Below are positions 1-6,514 of a stretch of DNA of 13,168 nt, piece by piece (the first letter of the stretch is position 1; every line of letters begins with the position of its first letter). A program made the translations under genes and the position numbers. The notes beneath the pieces are model-generated. The model had not been told where the DNA came from, made no database searches, and saw only the letters and a list, made by a program, of their open reading frames with translations. Location: positions 1 through 13,168 of the forward strand of contig JAPLMG010000093.1 in NCBI GenBank assembly GCA_026387165.1, in the 5' to 3' direction. The stretch comes from Candidatus Omnitrophota bacterium (GTDB taxonomy: Bacteria; Omnitrophota; Gorgyraeia; 2-01-FULL-45-10).

Positions 1-64
1 AGTTTTCCGTAGGAAAACTATATAGACAAGCAGTAGGCATCCGGTTTTTGTATGAAAACCGGAT
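1..64. repeat. two perfect hairpins at the window edge
   Basis: Positions 1-19 form a perfect 8-bp stem (AGTTTTCC with GGAAAACT) around a 3-nt loop. Positions 39-64 form a perfect 10-bp stem (ATCCGGTTTT with AAAACCGGAT) around TGTATG. They could be the terminator of a gene lying upstream of the window or members of a palindromic repeat family. The T-run after the first arm of the second hairpin lies inside the stem, so it is not a classical intrinsic terminator on this strand. The 9-mer TAGGCATCC overlaps the second hairpin (34-42) and recurs at 144-152. Confidence 0.5.
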
Positions 65-125
65 AGGGTGAGGGGTATGCAAAGATCGAATCTCAAAATG
101 CCCTTTCCGTCGAGGGTAAAACGCT

Positions 126-157
126 AATTTGGACAGCAGTGATTAGGCATCCAAATT
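126..157. repeat. 8-bp inverted repeat
   Basis: AATTTGGA at 126-133 is the exact reverse complement of TCCAAATT at 150-157, with a 16-nt loop that carries the second copy of TAGGCATCC (144-152). No coding capacity is apparent. It lies just left of the MITE-like element and could belong to the same repeat cluster. Confidence 0.4.
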
Positions 158-161
158 TATT

Positions 162-298
162 CGGAAAGAATTTTTACAAAAATTTAGCTTCTTTCAGGAA
201 TCTAAATTTTTTGCTGTACCGCCATCCTTCGACAAAAGCTCAGGATGGCGTACTGAGCCAAGTCGAAGTACGCCATAAGGTGTAAAAATTCTTTTCCG
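162..298. mobile_element. MITE-like non-coding element with terminal inverted repeats
   Basis: The left end (162-178, CGGAAAGAATTTTTACA) is nearly the exact reverse complement of the right end (281-298); the two differ only by one extra A/T in a homopolymer. About 100 bp lies between, with no ORF and three further inverted repeats: a 10-bp stem at 178-187/202-211, an 8-bp stem at 221-228/242-249 and a 9-bp stem at 245-253/268-276. Terminal inverted repeats, small size and absence of coding capacity are typical of MITEs or palindromic intergenic repeats. No clear target-site duplication is visible, so mobility is inferred. Confidence 0.45.
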
Positions 299-330
299 CC
301 ACAAAGATTGGCGGATCCGCCAAAGGCGGA
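295..330. repeat. alternating TCCGCC/GGCGGA palindromes
   Basis: TCCGCCA (295-301) pairs with TGGCGGA (309-315). It is followed immediately by TCCGCC-AAA-GGCGGA (316-330), giving four alternating copies of one motif and two adjacent hairpins. Such GGCGGA palindromes often occur as dispersed intergenic repeats. A weaker 6-bp repeat, GGCGTA/TACGCC, follows at 343-348/361-366. No promoter was recognised between here and mtnA. Confidence 0.45.
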
Positions 331-416
331 AACGCCGCTTCAGGCGTATCCACCGCAGGTTACGCCATTGTCAGTAAGCGAAAAATTACTCAAAGAGGGA
401 TAGGAAATTTTTACGG

Positions 417-1466
417 GTGACGCGGGTGAACCTTTTGGTGGATATGGCTCGCGGTAAAAAGACTGGCGGCTACCAGACGCTGCTGCCTCATAAGCTGAAA
501 TATGTCTCCACGGATGATATCCGCAGGCTTTGGCGGGCGATAAAGAAGCTCGAGATACGCGGGGCGCCCGCAATAGGCATAGCCGGGGCTTTTGGTATCG
601 TCATAGGCATAAAGAGATCGAAGGCAAGGACGTCCGATAAGTTCTTTAAAGAGCTGCAAAATTCCTCCAAATATCTGGGATCTTCACGTCCTACGGCGGT
701 AAATCTTTTCTGGGCGCTCAAGAGGATGGAGAAGGTTGCCCGCGATAACAGGTTAAAGCCCGTGGCCCGGATCAAAAATATATTACTAAAGGAAGCGCTG
801 AAGATAATAGGCGAAGACATGAAGAGCTGCAGGCGCATGGCCCGATTCGGATCGAAGCTTGTCAGGCATGGCTCAAGGATATTGACCCACTGTAACGCCG
901 GGGGTTTGGCAACGGCCGATTACGGCACAGCGCTCGGTGTTCTCTTTGAATCGAAGAGGCAGGGTAAGTCGATCAAAGTATATGCCGATGAGACACGGCC
1001 GCTCCTGCAGGGCGCCAGGCTCACGACATGGGAGCTGATGCGCGAAGGCATAGATACCACTTTGATCTGTGATAATATGGCGGCGAGCCTTATGGCAAAA
1101 GGAAAGATCGATATGATATTCGTCGGAGCGGACCGCATCGCGTCCAACGGTGACGCCGCAAATAAGATCGGGACATACTCACTTGCGGTGCTTGCAAAAT
1201 ACCACAAGATACCTTTCTATGTCGTAGCGCCGCTCTCGACGTTCGACTTCAATATAAAGACAGGTCTTGAGATACCGATAGAGGAGCGTAGCGGCAACGA
1301 GGTCAGGGGCGTACTGGGCAAACTGATAGCGCCGAAGAATGTGAAGGTCTACAATCCTTCCTTCGACGTAACGCCGAACAGGCTTATAACGGCGATAATT
1401 ACGGAAAAGGGGATATTTAAGAGACCGTATTCAAATCTAACTTCAAATTTAACCAGGTTAAAATGA
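417..1466 (+). CDS. mtnA: S-methyl-5-thioribose-1-phosphate isomerase
   Basis: This 349-residue protein converts 5-methylthioribose-1-phosphate to methylthioribulose-1-phosphate in cytosolic methionine salvage. It belongs to the MtnA/eIF2B-alpha family. Visible hallmarks are RGAPAIG (48-54), ILTHCNAGGLAT with the catalytic Cys159, VGADRIASNGDAANKIGTY with Asp239, and the TFD and EERSGNEV segments. The Cys-Asp spacing of 80 matches the Bacillus enzyme. The start is GTG at 417; the frame is closed by TAA at 375-377, and YQTLLP (19-24) aligns with the family DQTxLP region, so little of the N-terminus can be missing. GTG at 426 and ATG at 444 are alternatives, and no strong Shine-Dalgarno decides. 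The family C-terminus normally ends near Tyr338; the last 11 residues (SNLTSNLTRLK) are encoded by repeat DNA whose hairpin loop contains the stop codon. thiL follows after 39 bp. Confidence 0.93.
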   Translation: MTRVNLLVDMARGKKTGGYQTLLPHKLKYVSTDDIRRLWRAIKKLEIRGAPAIGIAGAFGIVIGIKRSKARTSDKFFKELQNSSKYLGSSRPTAVNLFWALKRMEKVARDNRLKPVARIKNILLKEALKIIGEDMKSCRRMARFGSKLVRHGSRILTHCNAGGLATADYGTALGVLFESKRQGKSIKVYADETRPLLQGARLTTWELMREGIDTTLICDNMAASLMAKGKIDMIFVGADRIASNGDAANKIGTYSLAVLAKYHKIPFYVVAPLSTFDFNIKTGLEIPIEERSGNEVRGVLGKLIAPKNVKVYNPSFDVTPNRLITAIITEKGIFKRPYSNLTSNLTRLK

Positions 1467-1487
1467 GGGCTTTTTAACCTGGTTAAA
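1430..1487 (+). terminator. repeat and 16-bp inverted repeat around the mtnA stop codon
   Basis: Two 12-bp tandem units (TTCAAATCTAAC at 1430, TTCAAATTTAAC at 1442) run into a perfect 16-bp stem, 1448-1463 with 1472-1487. The 8-nt loop holds the TGA stop of mtnA. The arms contain TTTAACCAGGTTAAA and its reverse complement. There is no T-run after the second arm, so classical intrinsic termination is doubtful. A processing or stability hairpin, or a palindromic repeat that entered the gene end, is equally likely. The structure itself is directly visible; its role is inferred. Confidence 0.55.
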
Positions 1488-1505
1488 GTAACAAGAGCAA
1501 TAGAT

Positions 1506-2444
1506 ATGAGAATAAAAGATTTAAGTGAGATAGACTTGATAAGACGATTGTCAAAGGACTTTCGTCTCGACAAAACCGTCATCAAGGGCCCCGGCGATGA
1601 TGCCGCCGTAATAAAATGGACTAAGAACAGATATCTTTTATATACCTGCGATATGACCATCGAGGGTGTGCATTTCGATTTACGGAAGGCCACGCCGTTC
1701 CAAGCGGGATGGAAAGCGCTTGGCCGCAATATCAGCGACATAGGAGCGATGGGAGGCGTGCCAAAATACGCGGTCGTGTCTTTGGCGATCGCGCCCGGGC
1801 AGAAGCTATCGGTCGCGGACGGTATCTGCAGAGGCCTCAAAAGCATCGCCGATAGATTTGGCGTAAATATTGTGGGCGGCGATATGGCCGGATCCAAAAA
1901 TATAGTCATAGACGTCTCGCTGATAGGCGAAGTCGAAAAGAAGAAGCTCGCTTTACGAAGCGGCGCGAGGATCGGAGACGTTATTCTGGTAACGGGCTCT
2001 CTTGGCGGTTCGATAAAAGGTAAGCACTTGAATTTTATGCCGAGAGTGAATGAAGCCCGCGGGATCCTGAAAAAGTTTAAAATAAATTCGATGATAGATA
2101 TTTCCGACGGCCTGGCGCTTGACCTGAACAGGATACTCGATGCCAGCCGGGTGGGGGCGTGCGTTTACGAGAGCGCCATACCGCTTTCAAGGGATGCGTC
2201 TTTAGTAAGTAATGCGCTTTATGACGGCGAAGACTACGAGCTTCTCTTTACCATGGGCGCTGAAGAGGCGAAAGAGCTTTGCAGGACAGCCCTAAGAAGG
2301 ATAGGGACGCCGGTCTCTATAATAGGCGAGATCACCGCGAAGAAGGATGGCTGCAGGATCGTCAGGGGAGATGGCAAAGTTGAAGAGATGAAGATAAAAG
2401 GATATTTGCATTTTAAGTTATCCACAACCGTAGCCCAGGCTTAA
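1506..2444 (+). CDS. thiL: thiamine-monophosphate kinase
   Basis: This 312-residue enzyme phosphorylates thiamine monophosphate with ATP to give thiamine diphosphate, the last step of cofactor synthesis. It belongs to the PurM/ThiL ATP-binding superfamily. Metal- and nucleotide-binding motifs appear in family order: GPGDDAAV (28-35), CDMTIEGVHF (48-57), NISDIGAMGG (75-84), GGDMAGS (124-130), MIDISDGLALDL (196-207) and GEDYELLF (241-248). The start at 1506 places GDD at the usual distance from the N-terminus, though the Shine-Dalgarno is weak. The usual C-terminal motif G-Y/W-x-HF is GYLHF (299-303). The nine residues after it (KLSTTVAQA) are partly encoded by one arm of a 42-bp palindrome with the TAA stop at its centre. 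The gene sits between mtnA and tsaE with short gaps, consistent with an operon. The assignment is firm. Confidence 0.94.
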   Translation: MRIKDLSEIDLIRRLSKDFRLDKTVIKGPGDDAAVIKWTKNRYLLYTCDMTIEGVHFDLRKATPFQAGWKALGRNISDIGAMGGVPKYAVVSLAIAPGQKLSVADGICRGLKSIADRFGVNIVGGDMAGSKNIVIDVSLIGEVEKKKLALRSGARIGDVILVTGSLGGSIKGKHLNFMPRVNEARGILKKFKINSMIDISDGLALDLNRILDASRVGACVYESAIPLSRDASLVSNALYDGEDYELLFTMGAEEAKELCRTALRRIGTPVSIIGEITAKKDGCRIVRGDGKVEEMKIKGYLHFKLSTTVAQA

Positions 2445-2463
2445 GCCTGGGCTACGGTTGTGG
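2422..2463. repeat. perfect 42-bp palindrome at the thiL stop codon
   Basis: The arm 2422-2442 (CCACAACCGTAG...GGCTT) is the exact reverse complement of 2443-2463, with no loop, giving 21 bp per arm. The thiL stop TAA (2442-2444) straddles the centre. It could form a cruciform in DNA, or a hairpin in RNA that would act on termination or mRNA stability. It abuts a 23-bp stretch that is repeated in the ilvD leader, so the palindrome is probably part of a dispersed repeat rather than a dedicated terminator. Confidence 0.7.
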
Positions 2464-2484
2464 TGCAGGACTCGCAATGACGGA
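2462..2484. repeat. dispersed CTCGCAATGACGG repeat, copy 1
   Basis: This 23-bp stretch, with core CTCGCAATGACGG, matches 10669-10691 with a single A/G difference. Both copies lie just upstream of a gene start (tsaE here, ilvD there) and each follows an inverted-repeat structure. Similar 'TCGCAATGACGG' intergenic repeats are common in several bacterial groups. No coding role is apparent. Confidence 0.6.
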
Positions 2485-2495
2485 TTGGCAAAAAG

Positions 2496-2918
2496 ATGAA
2501 AATTATTTCGAAGAGTGTTGAAGAGACCATGGCGCTCGGCGCAAAATTCGCCAAAGGCTTAAAGATGGGCGATTGCGTCGCGCTCATAGGAGATCTTGGC
2601 GCGGGCAAGACCGTATTTACAAAGGGCGTTGCCAAAGGGCTCGGCGTCAAGAACTCGCGTTATGTCAACAGCCCTACATTCGTCATAATAAAAGAGTATG
2701 AGGGCAGATTCCCGCTCTATCATTTCGATCTCTACAGGTTAGACGGCCATTCCGGTTTCGACGACATGAACTACGAAGAATATTTTTATGGTGACGGCGT
2801 TACCGTGATAGAATGGGCGGATAAGATTCGCGAAATACTGCCTAAGAGATATATAGAAGTGAAATTAACGGTGGTTGATGAGAATAGTAGGAGAGTAGAA
2901 ATTAGTAGAAATTTATAG
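2496..2918 (+). CDS. tsaE: tRNA threonylcarbamoyladenosine biosynthesis ATPase TsaE
   Basis: TsaE is the small P-loop ATPase that works with TsaB and TsaD to transfer threonylcarbamoyl to A37 of ANN-decoding tRNAs (t6A). This protein has 140 residues, the usual family length. The Walker A motif GDLGAGKT is at 32-39, the SPTF segment at 59-62, HFDLYRL (76-82) carries the conserved Asp, and EYF...VIEWADKI (95-111) contains the family Glu-Trp pair. The start ATG at 2496 fits the family, although no strong Shine-Dalgarno is visible. The last few codons and the TAG stop lie in a 10-bp tandem array, so the terminal ISRNL is repeat-derived. tsaB, its functional partner, follows after 82 bp. Identification is firm. 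Confidence 0.94.
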   Translation: MKIISKSVEETMALGAKFAKGLKMGDCVALIGDLGAGKTVFTKGVAKGLGVKNSRYVNSPTFVIIKEYEGRFPLYHFDLYRLDGHSGFDDMNYEEYFYGDGVTVIEWADKIREILPKRYIEVKLTVVDENSRRVEISRNL

Positions 2919-3000
2919 AAACTGATAGAAATTTGTTGTTAGTGACGTGGACGATTAATTTCTTAATTTCAATAAATTTCAATATATTTCAATTGAAATT
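2896..3000. repeat. opposed 10-bp tandem arrays between tsaE and tsaB
   Basis: TAGAAA recurs exactly every 10 bp at 2896, 2906, 2916 and 2926, as variants of TAGAAATTTA. About 20 bp further on, from 2957, the reverse-complement unit appears as AATTTC/TATTTC at 2957, 2965, 2975 and 2985. The second array ends in a 14-bp palindrome, ATTTCAATTGAAAT (2986-2999), right before the tsaB ATG. The two arrays can pair into one long imperfect hairpin covering the tsaE stop and the tsaB start region. No Shine-Dalgarno is visible for tsaB, so the hairpin could affect tsaB translation. An analogous 9-bp structure lies between ilvD and ilvB. Confidence 0.65.
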
Positions 3001-3879
3001 ATGATAATTTTAGCGATAGATACATCGACGGATTACCTGAGCCTCGCCATATTAAAAGATGGCCGCCTTATAGTGAAATTTCATAAGAGAGCAGACAGAA
3101 GGCATTCGATTCTGCTCGTTCCCACGATAGAAAAATTGATTAAAAAAGCAAAGTTAAATATCGGTAAGATAGATTGTTTTGCCATAAGCATAGGCCCCGG
3201 CTCATTTACCGGGCTTCGTATAGGCGTCACGGTCGTGAAAGGTTTAGCATATGCGCTGAAAAAAAGAATAGTCGCGGTGCCGACGCTCGATGTGATCGCG
3301 GAGAACGCGAAAAGTTTTAAAGGAGTGGTATGCCCAGTGCTCGACGCGAGAAAGAATAAAGTGTACGCATGTTTGTACAAGTCCGATGGGAAATCTCTTA
3401 AGAGGTTATCGAAATATTTATTGCTTCCGGTAGCGGATCTGTTGAAAAAGATCAAGGCTATGAGATATAATGTTCTGTTCCTGGGCGACGCTATGGGGCA
3501 AATTTTTGCGGGTGACATTGAACGGGCGCCCAAATTCGATCGTGGGGGATGGGGGGATCAGGAAACCCGCTCTATTAATAGTTGGGTGTTAGTACCCCCC
3601 GCGGAGAATTTGGGCTGTTCAATGGCAGTACCCGCAAAAATCATAAATAAGGATTGGCCCGCCTTTGCATTCAATAAGCAAGCTGTCCGATGCTTCGGCG
3701 GGCCATCCGCCGAAGCACCCGCTCTATTTTTTATTGGATGCGAAGGCGGATGGCATCCTAAGGCAGAAGTGGTAGCGAGGCTCGGCGCTGAATATTTTAG
3801 AAATAAGAAATTTGTCAAGGCGGAGGATCTGGAGCCGCTGTATCTATACTCTCATGAATGCGACATAACGGGAAAATGA
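3001..3879 (+). CDS. tsaB: tRNA threonylcarbamoyladenosine biosynthesis protein TsaB, with in-frame insertion
   Basis: TsaB is the ASKHA-fold, non-catalytic partner that dimerises with TsaD in t6A37 synthesis. Typical motifs are MIILAIDTST (1-10), the HS near 35, AISIGPGSFTGLRIGV (61-76), KGLAYAL (80-86), VLDARKNKVYACLY (113-126), and the C-terminal HPKAEVVARLGAEYF and AEDLEPLYL. At 292 residues it is about 65-70 longer than usual. The excess is residues 185-251, lying between two copies of GGW (182-184 and 249-251). Removing them restores RGGWHPKAEVV, a normal TsaB junction. The insert contains palindromes, is not recognisable as TsaB, and keeps the frame open. Whether the protein still folds or the segment forms a surface loop is unknown. 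The start is the only ATG compatible with the conserved N-terminus. The usual neighbour rimI is absent; alr follows. Confidence 0.9.
   Translation: MIILAIDTSTDYLSLAILKDGRLIVKFHKRADRRHSILLVPTIEKLIKKAKLNIGKIDCFAISIGPGSFTGLRIGVTVVKGLAYALKKRIVAVPTLDVIAENAKSFKGVVCPVLDARKNKVYACLYKSDGKSLKRLSKYLLLPVADLLKKIKAMRYNVLFLGDAMGQIFAGDIERAPKFDRGGWGDQETRSINSWVLVPPAENLGCSMAVPAKIINKDWPAFAFNKQAVRCFGGPSAEAPALFFIGCEGGWHPKAEVVARLGAEYFRNKKFVKAEDLEPLYLYSHECDITGK
3553..3753. mobile_element. 201-bp in-frame palindromic insertion inside tsaB
   Basis: The hexamer GGATGG occurs at 3547-3552 and again at 3748-3753, exactly 201 bp (67 codons) apart. Excising one copy plus the sequence between rejoins conserved TsaB sequence. 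The insert contains an 11-bp stem with 5-nt loop (TGCTTCGGCGG at 3691-3701, CCGCCGAAGCA at 3707-3717), a 9-bp inverted repeat (3655-3663/3697-3705), GGATGC/GCATCC at 3736/3753 overlapping the right end, and a 12-bp direct repeat ACCCGCTCTATT at 3565 and 3717. It encodes no transposase. The pattern resembles in-frame palindromic elements such as those of Rickettsia, with GGATGG as a possible target duplication. Boundaries are inferred from the protein family. Confidence 0.7.
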
Positions 3880-3941
3880 GCCTGCTATTACATCCGGCGA
3901 AATACTGGACAACGTATCAATATGAAAGTCAATAGCGCAGT

Positions 3942-5105
3942 ATGACAAGCATTGCCGTAAAGACCAGGAACGGAGTAACCAGGGCGCGGTATCGTCCGAC
4001 ATGGGCCGATGTGGACTTAAAGGCTCTGGAGCACAACTATATACAAGTGAAGCGGCTTGCCGGAAAAGATGTCCAGATGATGGCGGTTGTGAAGGCAAAC
4101 GCATATGGCCATGGTACCGTGGAGGTTTCGCAGGTCCTCGAGGGGATGGGAGTCAACTATCTCGGAGTGGCGACGACCGATGAGGCCGTGCGCCTGAGAG
4201 ACCATGGCATAAAGACCCCCATACTGATCCTCGGCTCAGTGCTTCCGGAAGAAGTGAAGATAGCTAAGGATCGCGACATCACATTGACATTATGCAGCCA
4301 CGAGATATTAAAAGAGATCAAGGCTCTGGCGAAGAACGAAGAACGGGGAACAAAAATAAAAGTTCATATAAAAGTCGATACGGGAATGGGCCGCATCGGC
4401 GTATGGCATGAGGACGCTCTCGATTTTGTAAAAGAGGCCGCCGCGGAAAAAAGCGTTATGCTGGAAGGCATCTACACGCACTTTTCAAGCGCGGGCCGTG
4501 ACGAATTCTTTACCGATTATCAGATGGAATCTTTTGAAAGGTTTCTGACGTCTATTGAAAAAAACTGGATAAAGATACCTTTAAGACACGCGGCCAATTC
4601 CATAGCTACCGTAGATTATAAGAGAGCGCACCTTAATTTAGCCAGGCCAGGATTAATAATTTACGGCATGTATCCTAAGCATACATTCCCGAAGTTGATA
4701 AAATTAAAACCGGTCTTGTCGCTGAAGACGCGGGTGGTATTCTTGAAGGATATACCCCCGGGGCGTTCGATAAGTTACGGCAGGACTTTTATTTCGCAGA
4801 GACACACCAAAATAGCCACTCTCCCGATAGGTTATGCCGACGGCTATCACAGGGGCCTCTCCAATAAGGCGGAGGTTCTGATACGCGGCCAATACGCGCC
4901 GGTCGTCGGAAAGATCACAATGGATCAGACCATGATAGACGTGGGCCATATCAGGGGGGTGAAGATAGGCGATGAGGTGGTATTGATCGGTAAGCAGGGA
5001 AGGCACGAAATACACATCGAAAAGCTTGCCAGGCTGGCGGGAACAATAGCCTACGACTTTATCTGCGGCATTTCCAACCGCGTTCCGCGCATCTATAACC
5101 GCTAA
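3942..5105 (+). CDS. alr: alanine racemase (PLP-dependent)
   Basis: This 387-residue fold-type III PLP enzyme interconverts L- and D-alanine in the cytosol, supplying D-alanine for peptidoglycan. The PLP-lysine motif AVVKANAYGHG has Lys51. The beta/alpha barrel continues through KVDTGMGRIG (144-153), GIYTHFSSA (176-184), HAANSIA (216-222) and NLARPGLIIYG (232-242). The C-terminal domain has the catalytic Tyr279 in SISYGRTF, PIGYADGYHRG and GKITMDQTMIDV. The length is typical. The start ATG at 3942 adds about 19 residues before the conserved RPTWADVDL; no other ATG/GTG lies in frame closer to it, and no clear Shine-Dalgarno is visible, so the exact start is uncertain. It follows tsaB by 62 bp and appears to be the last gene of the housekeeping cluster, since a new promoter follows. 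Confidence 0.94.
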   Translation: MTSIAVKTRNGVTRARYRPTWADVDLKALEHNYIQVKRLAGKDVQMMAVVKANAYGHGTVEVSQVLEGMGVNYLGVATTDEAVRLRDHGIKTPILILGSVLPEEVKIAKDRDITLTLCSHEILKEIKALAKNEERGTKIKVHIKVDTGMGRIGVWHEDALDFVKEAAAEKSVMLEGIYTHFSSAGRDEFFTDYQMESFERFLTSIEKNWIKIPLRHAANSIATVDYKRAHLNLARPGLIIYGMYPKHTFPKLIKLKPVLSLKTRVVFLKDIPPGRSISYGRTFISQRHTKIATLPIGYADGYHRGLSNKAEVLIRGQYAPVVGKITMDQTMIDVGHIRGVKIGDEVVLIGKQGRHEIHIEKLARLAGTIAYDFICGISNRVPRIYNR

Positions 5106-5198
5106 TTTTCCCATGTACAAAAATTTCCAAGCTCATTATTTTAAATTTGTTAGAACATAAAAAAGTTAAGTAATTATCGAATGCTATACGAGTACCTG

Positions 5199-5207
5199 TG
5201 GTATACT
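5199..5207 (+). promoter_or_regulatory. extended -10 promoter, nearly leaderless
   Basis: TGG at 5199-5201 followed by TATACT at 5202-5207 makes an extended -10 element (TGn plus a near-consensus hexamer). No good -35 lies 16-18 bp upstream. The expected transcription start is around 5214, only about five bases before the ATG at 5219, where no Shine-Dalgarno exists. This implies a leaderless or near-leaderless transcript for the accessory block. The rest of the 113-bp gap after alr is AT-rich with no visible terminator. Confidence 0.45.
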
Positions 5208-5218
5208 AATACTAAATT

Positions 5219-6514
5219 ATGACAACAAAAAGCCAACCATATATAGTCCGTGGGATAACGGCATTGATATTGCTATCTGCCTTCATGCTAAATAATGTCA
5301 TATCTGCGGATGCTCTATTATCTTCTGCGTTTCAATCCCAAAATACGAAACTTGCCCCGAAGCTTCTGTTGTCAGAGATCGAAAAACAGGCCAATTTTCA
5401 GGCAGCGCTTATATGTGAAACTATTGAAAAGAGAGCTTCATATGGACGCGATATCAAACTTGAGGATATAAAGGACTGGGCGCGCTTGAAGGCAACCGAC
5501 AAAGGATTCGAAAGCGCCCGTTATATTGAGTACGGCGATGAAATGCACATAGTTGTCAATGACAGGGTCCTTATAAGATATTTCAGGCGTGATGCCGGGC
5601 TATTGAGTTTTCTTTTTTCGGGAGCCAGCCTTATTTTCCCGACAAGCAAATTGACGCCATCTTTAAGTAGGCAAATATACAGGATAAACAGGCCCGAAGC
5701 AATTCCCGCTCTGCCCGCGCCGCGCGATATCATGGACATATTCGCGCATATCATCAAAAAGTCCGGCCTTGAAAAATTTGTCACGCTTTGCGTGGACGCT
5801 TACAAAGTCGCCAGAAAGCAATATCCTACCTGCAAGTTGACCGAAGACGGGCTGTTGACCGTTCATCCGGAGTTCATATTGGATTATCAGGATATTCAAA
5901 ACTCCGGAATAGGATTTAATGAAACATTCGAGGACGGGGTGACCAGGTGGATAGACCTGGCCGATTCTATCGCTTACCGCGTGGCCATGCATGAATTTAA
6001 ACTCAAAGGGCGCGAAGGTCTGAATCACGGTTTTTTTACGGAGGACGGCAGATTCGGTTATTCTGACGATGAATGGATGGCAAATTTTGTCGGGAGAAGA
6101 TATAGCCTTGTGGATGACGCTATGTGGCTCTGGTACCTGCATTCATATAAATTATCCTCAGAAAAGATCAAATATGACAACAACATCCTTGAATACCGGT
6201 TGAAATACTGGGTCTTTGACTCGAATATAACAAATCCCTATGCCGTGCAGGCAAGGAACGAATTCCCGGCATTGCTTAATGATCCAAAAAGACTGGAAAA
6301 AGCGATCCGGCTCGCGCTCATGATAAATGAAGAGTTCTTCATAAAAAGAAAAAGGGCTGGTATCGATACGACGCCTGCTTATCAAAGAAAGCCTACAGCG
6401 TCGCCGCAAGGCGACGCGACCGAAAAAGGCAGCGACGTGTTCGCGGGAGGCGATGCCGGTTACCGCGATGAAGGGCCGGGCGCCCGGGAGATCGCATACA
6501 CTCCGATAGTATGA
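5219..6514 (+). CDS. secreted protein of unknown function with YRDEGPG tail
   Basis: I do not recognise the function of this 431-residue protein. The N-terminus looks like a signal peptide: Lys4 and Arg11, then a hydrophobic stretch (GITALILLSAFML, 12-24) and a likely cleavage near VISADA (28-32), so export is expected. The following SSAFQSQNTKLAPKL region begins the mature part. A second hydrophobic stretch lies at 127-140 (GLLSFLFSGASLIF). Residues 250-310 are rich in His, Asp and Trp (AMHEFKLKGREGLNHGFF). His258, Glu259 and His270 loosely recall a metal site but do not form a standard HExxH. The C-terminal 45 residues are low complexity and hold YRDEGPG (415-421), shared with two other places downstream. 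The TGA stop overlaps the next gene's ATG (ATGA at 6511-6514), suggesting translational coupling. Confidence 0.75.
   Translation: MTTKSQPYIVRGITALILLSAFMLNNVISADALLSSAFQSQNTKLAPKLLLSEIEKQANFQAALICETIEKRASYGRDIKLEDIKDWARLKATDKGFESARYIEYGDEMHIVVNDRVLIRYFRRDAGLLSFLFSGASLIFPTSKLTPSLSRQIYRINRPEAIPALPAPRDIMDIFAHIIKKSGLEKFVTLCVDAYKVARKQYPTCKLTEDGLLTVHPEFILDYQDIQNSGIGFNETFEDGVTRWIDLADSIAYRVAMHEFKLKGREGLNHGFFTEDGRFGYSDDEWMANFVGRRYSLVDDAMWLWYLHSYKLSSEKIKYDNNILEYRLKYWVFDSNITNPYAVQARNEFPALLNDPKRLEKAIRLALMINEEFFIKRKRAGIDTTPAYQRKPTASPQGDATEKGSDVFAGGDAGYRDEGPGAREIAYTPIV
6398..6417. repeat. 8-bp hairpin with GCAA loop inside a coding region
   Basis: GCGTCGCC (6398-6405) and GGCGACGC (6410-6417) form a perfect stem around GCAA. 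It lies within the low-complexity C-terminal tail of the secreted protein, encoding part of TASPQGDAT. This is another case of a compact palindrome carried in frame within a disordered segment. Confidence 0.5.
6461..6481 (+). repeat. YRDEGPG linker motif, copy 1
   Basis: Residues 415-421 of the secreted protein read YRDEGPG, preceded by a Gly/Ala-rich GGDAG stretch. The codons (TACCGCGATGAAGGGCCGGG) are close to those of the copies at 8278 and 9826. In this window the motif marks the boundary of a low-complexity linker. Confidence 0.6.

Noticed and set aside
70..120. Possible riboswitch upstream of mtnA (stem 70-78/98-106 with an inner AGAT/ATCT pair)
   Set aside because: The stem relies on several G-T pairs, lies about 300 bp from the gene with other repeats between, and matches no riboswitch core I know.
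34..152. TAGGCATCC pair as integron attC sites
   Set aside because: No GTTRRRY core sites, no attC-like long stem pairing and no gene cassette between the copies.
2896..3000. CRISPR array
   Set aside because: Units are 10 bp with no spacers, in opposing orientation, and no cas genes are present.
3081..3533. 150-codon ORF on the minus strand
   Set aside because: It overlaps conserved tsaB sequence on the opposite strand, has no recognisable motif, and is a shadow.
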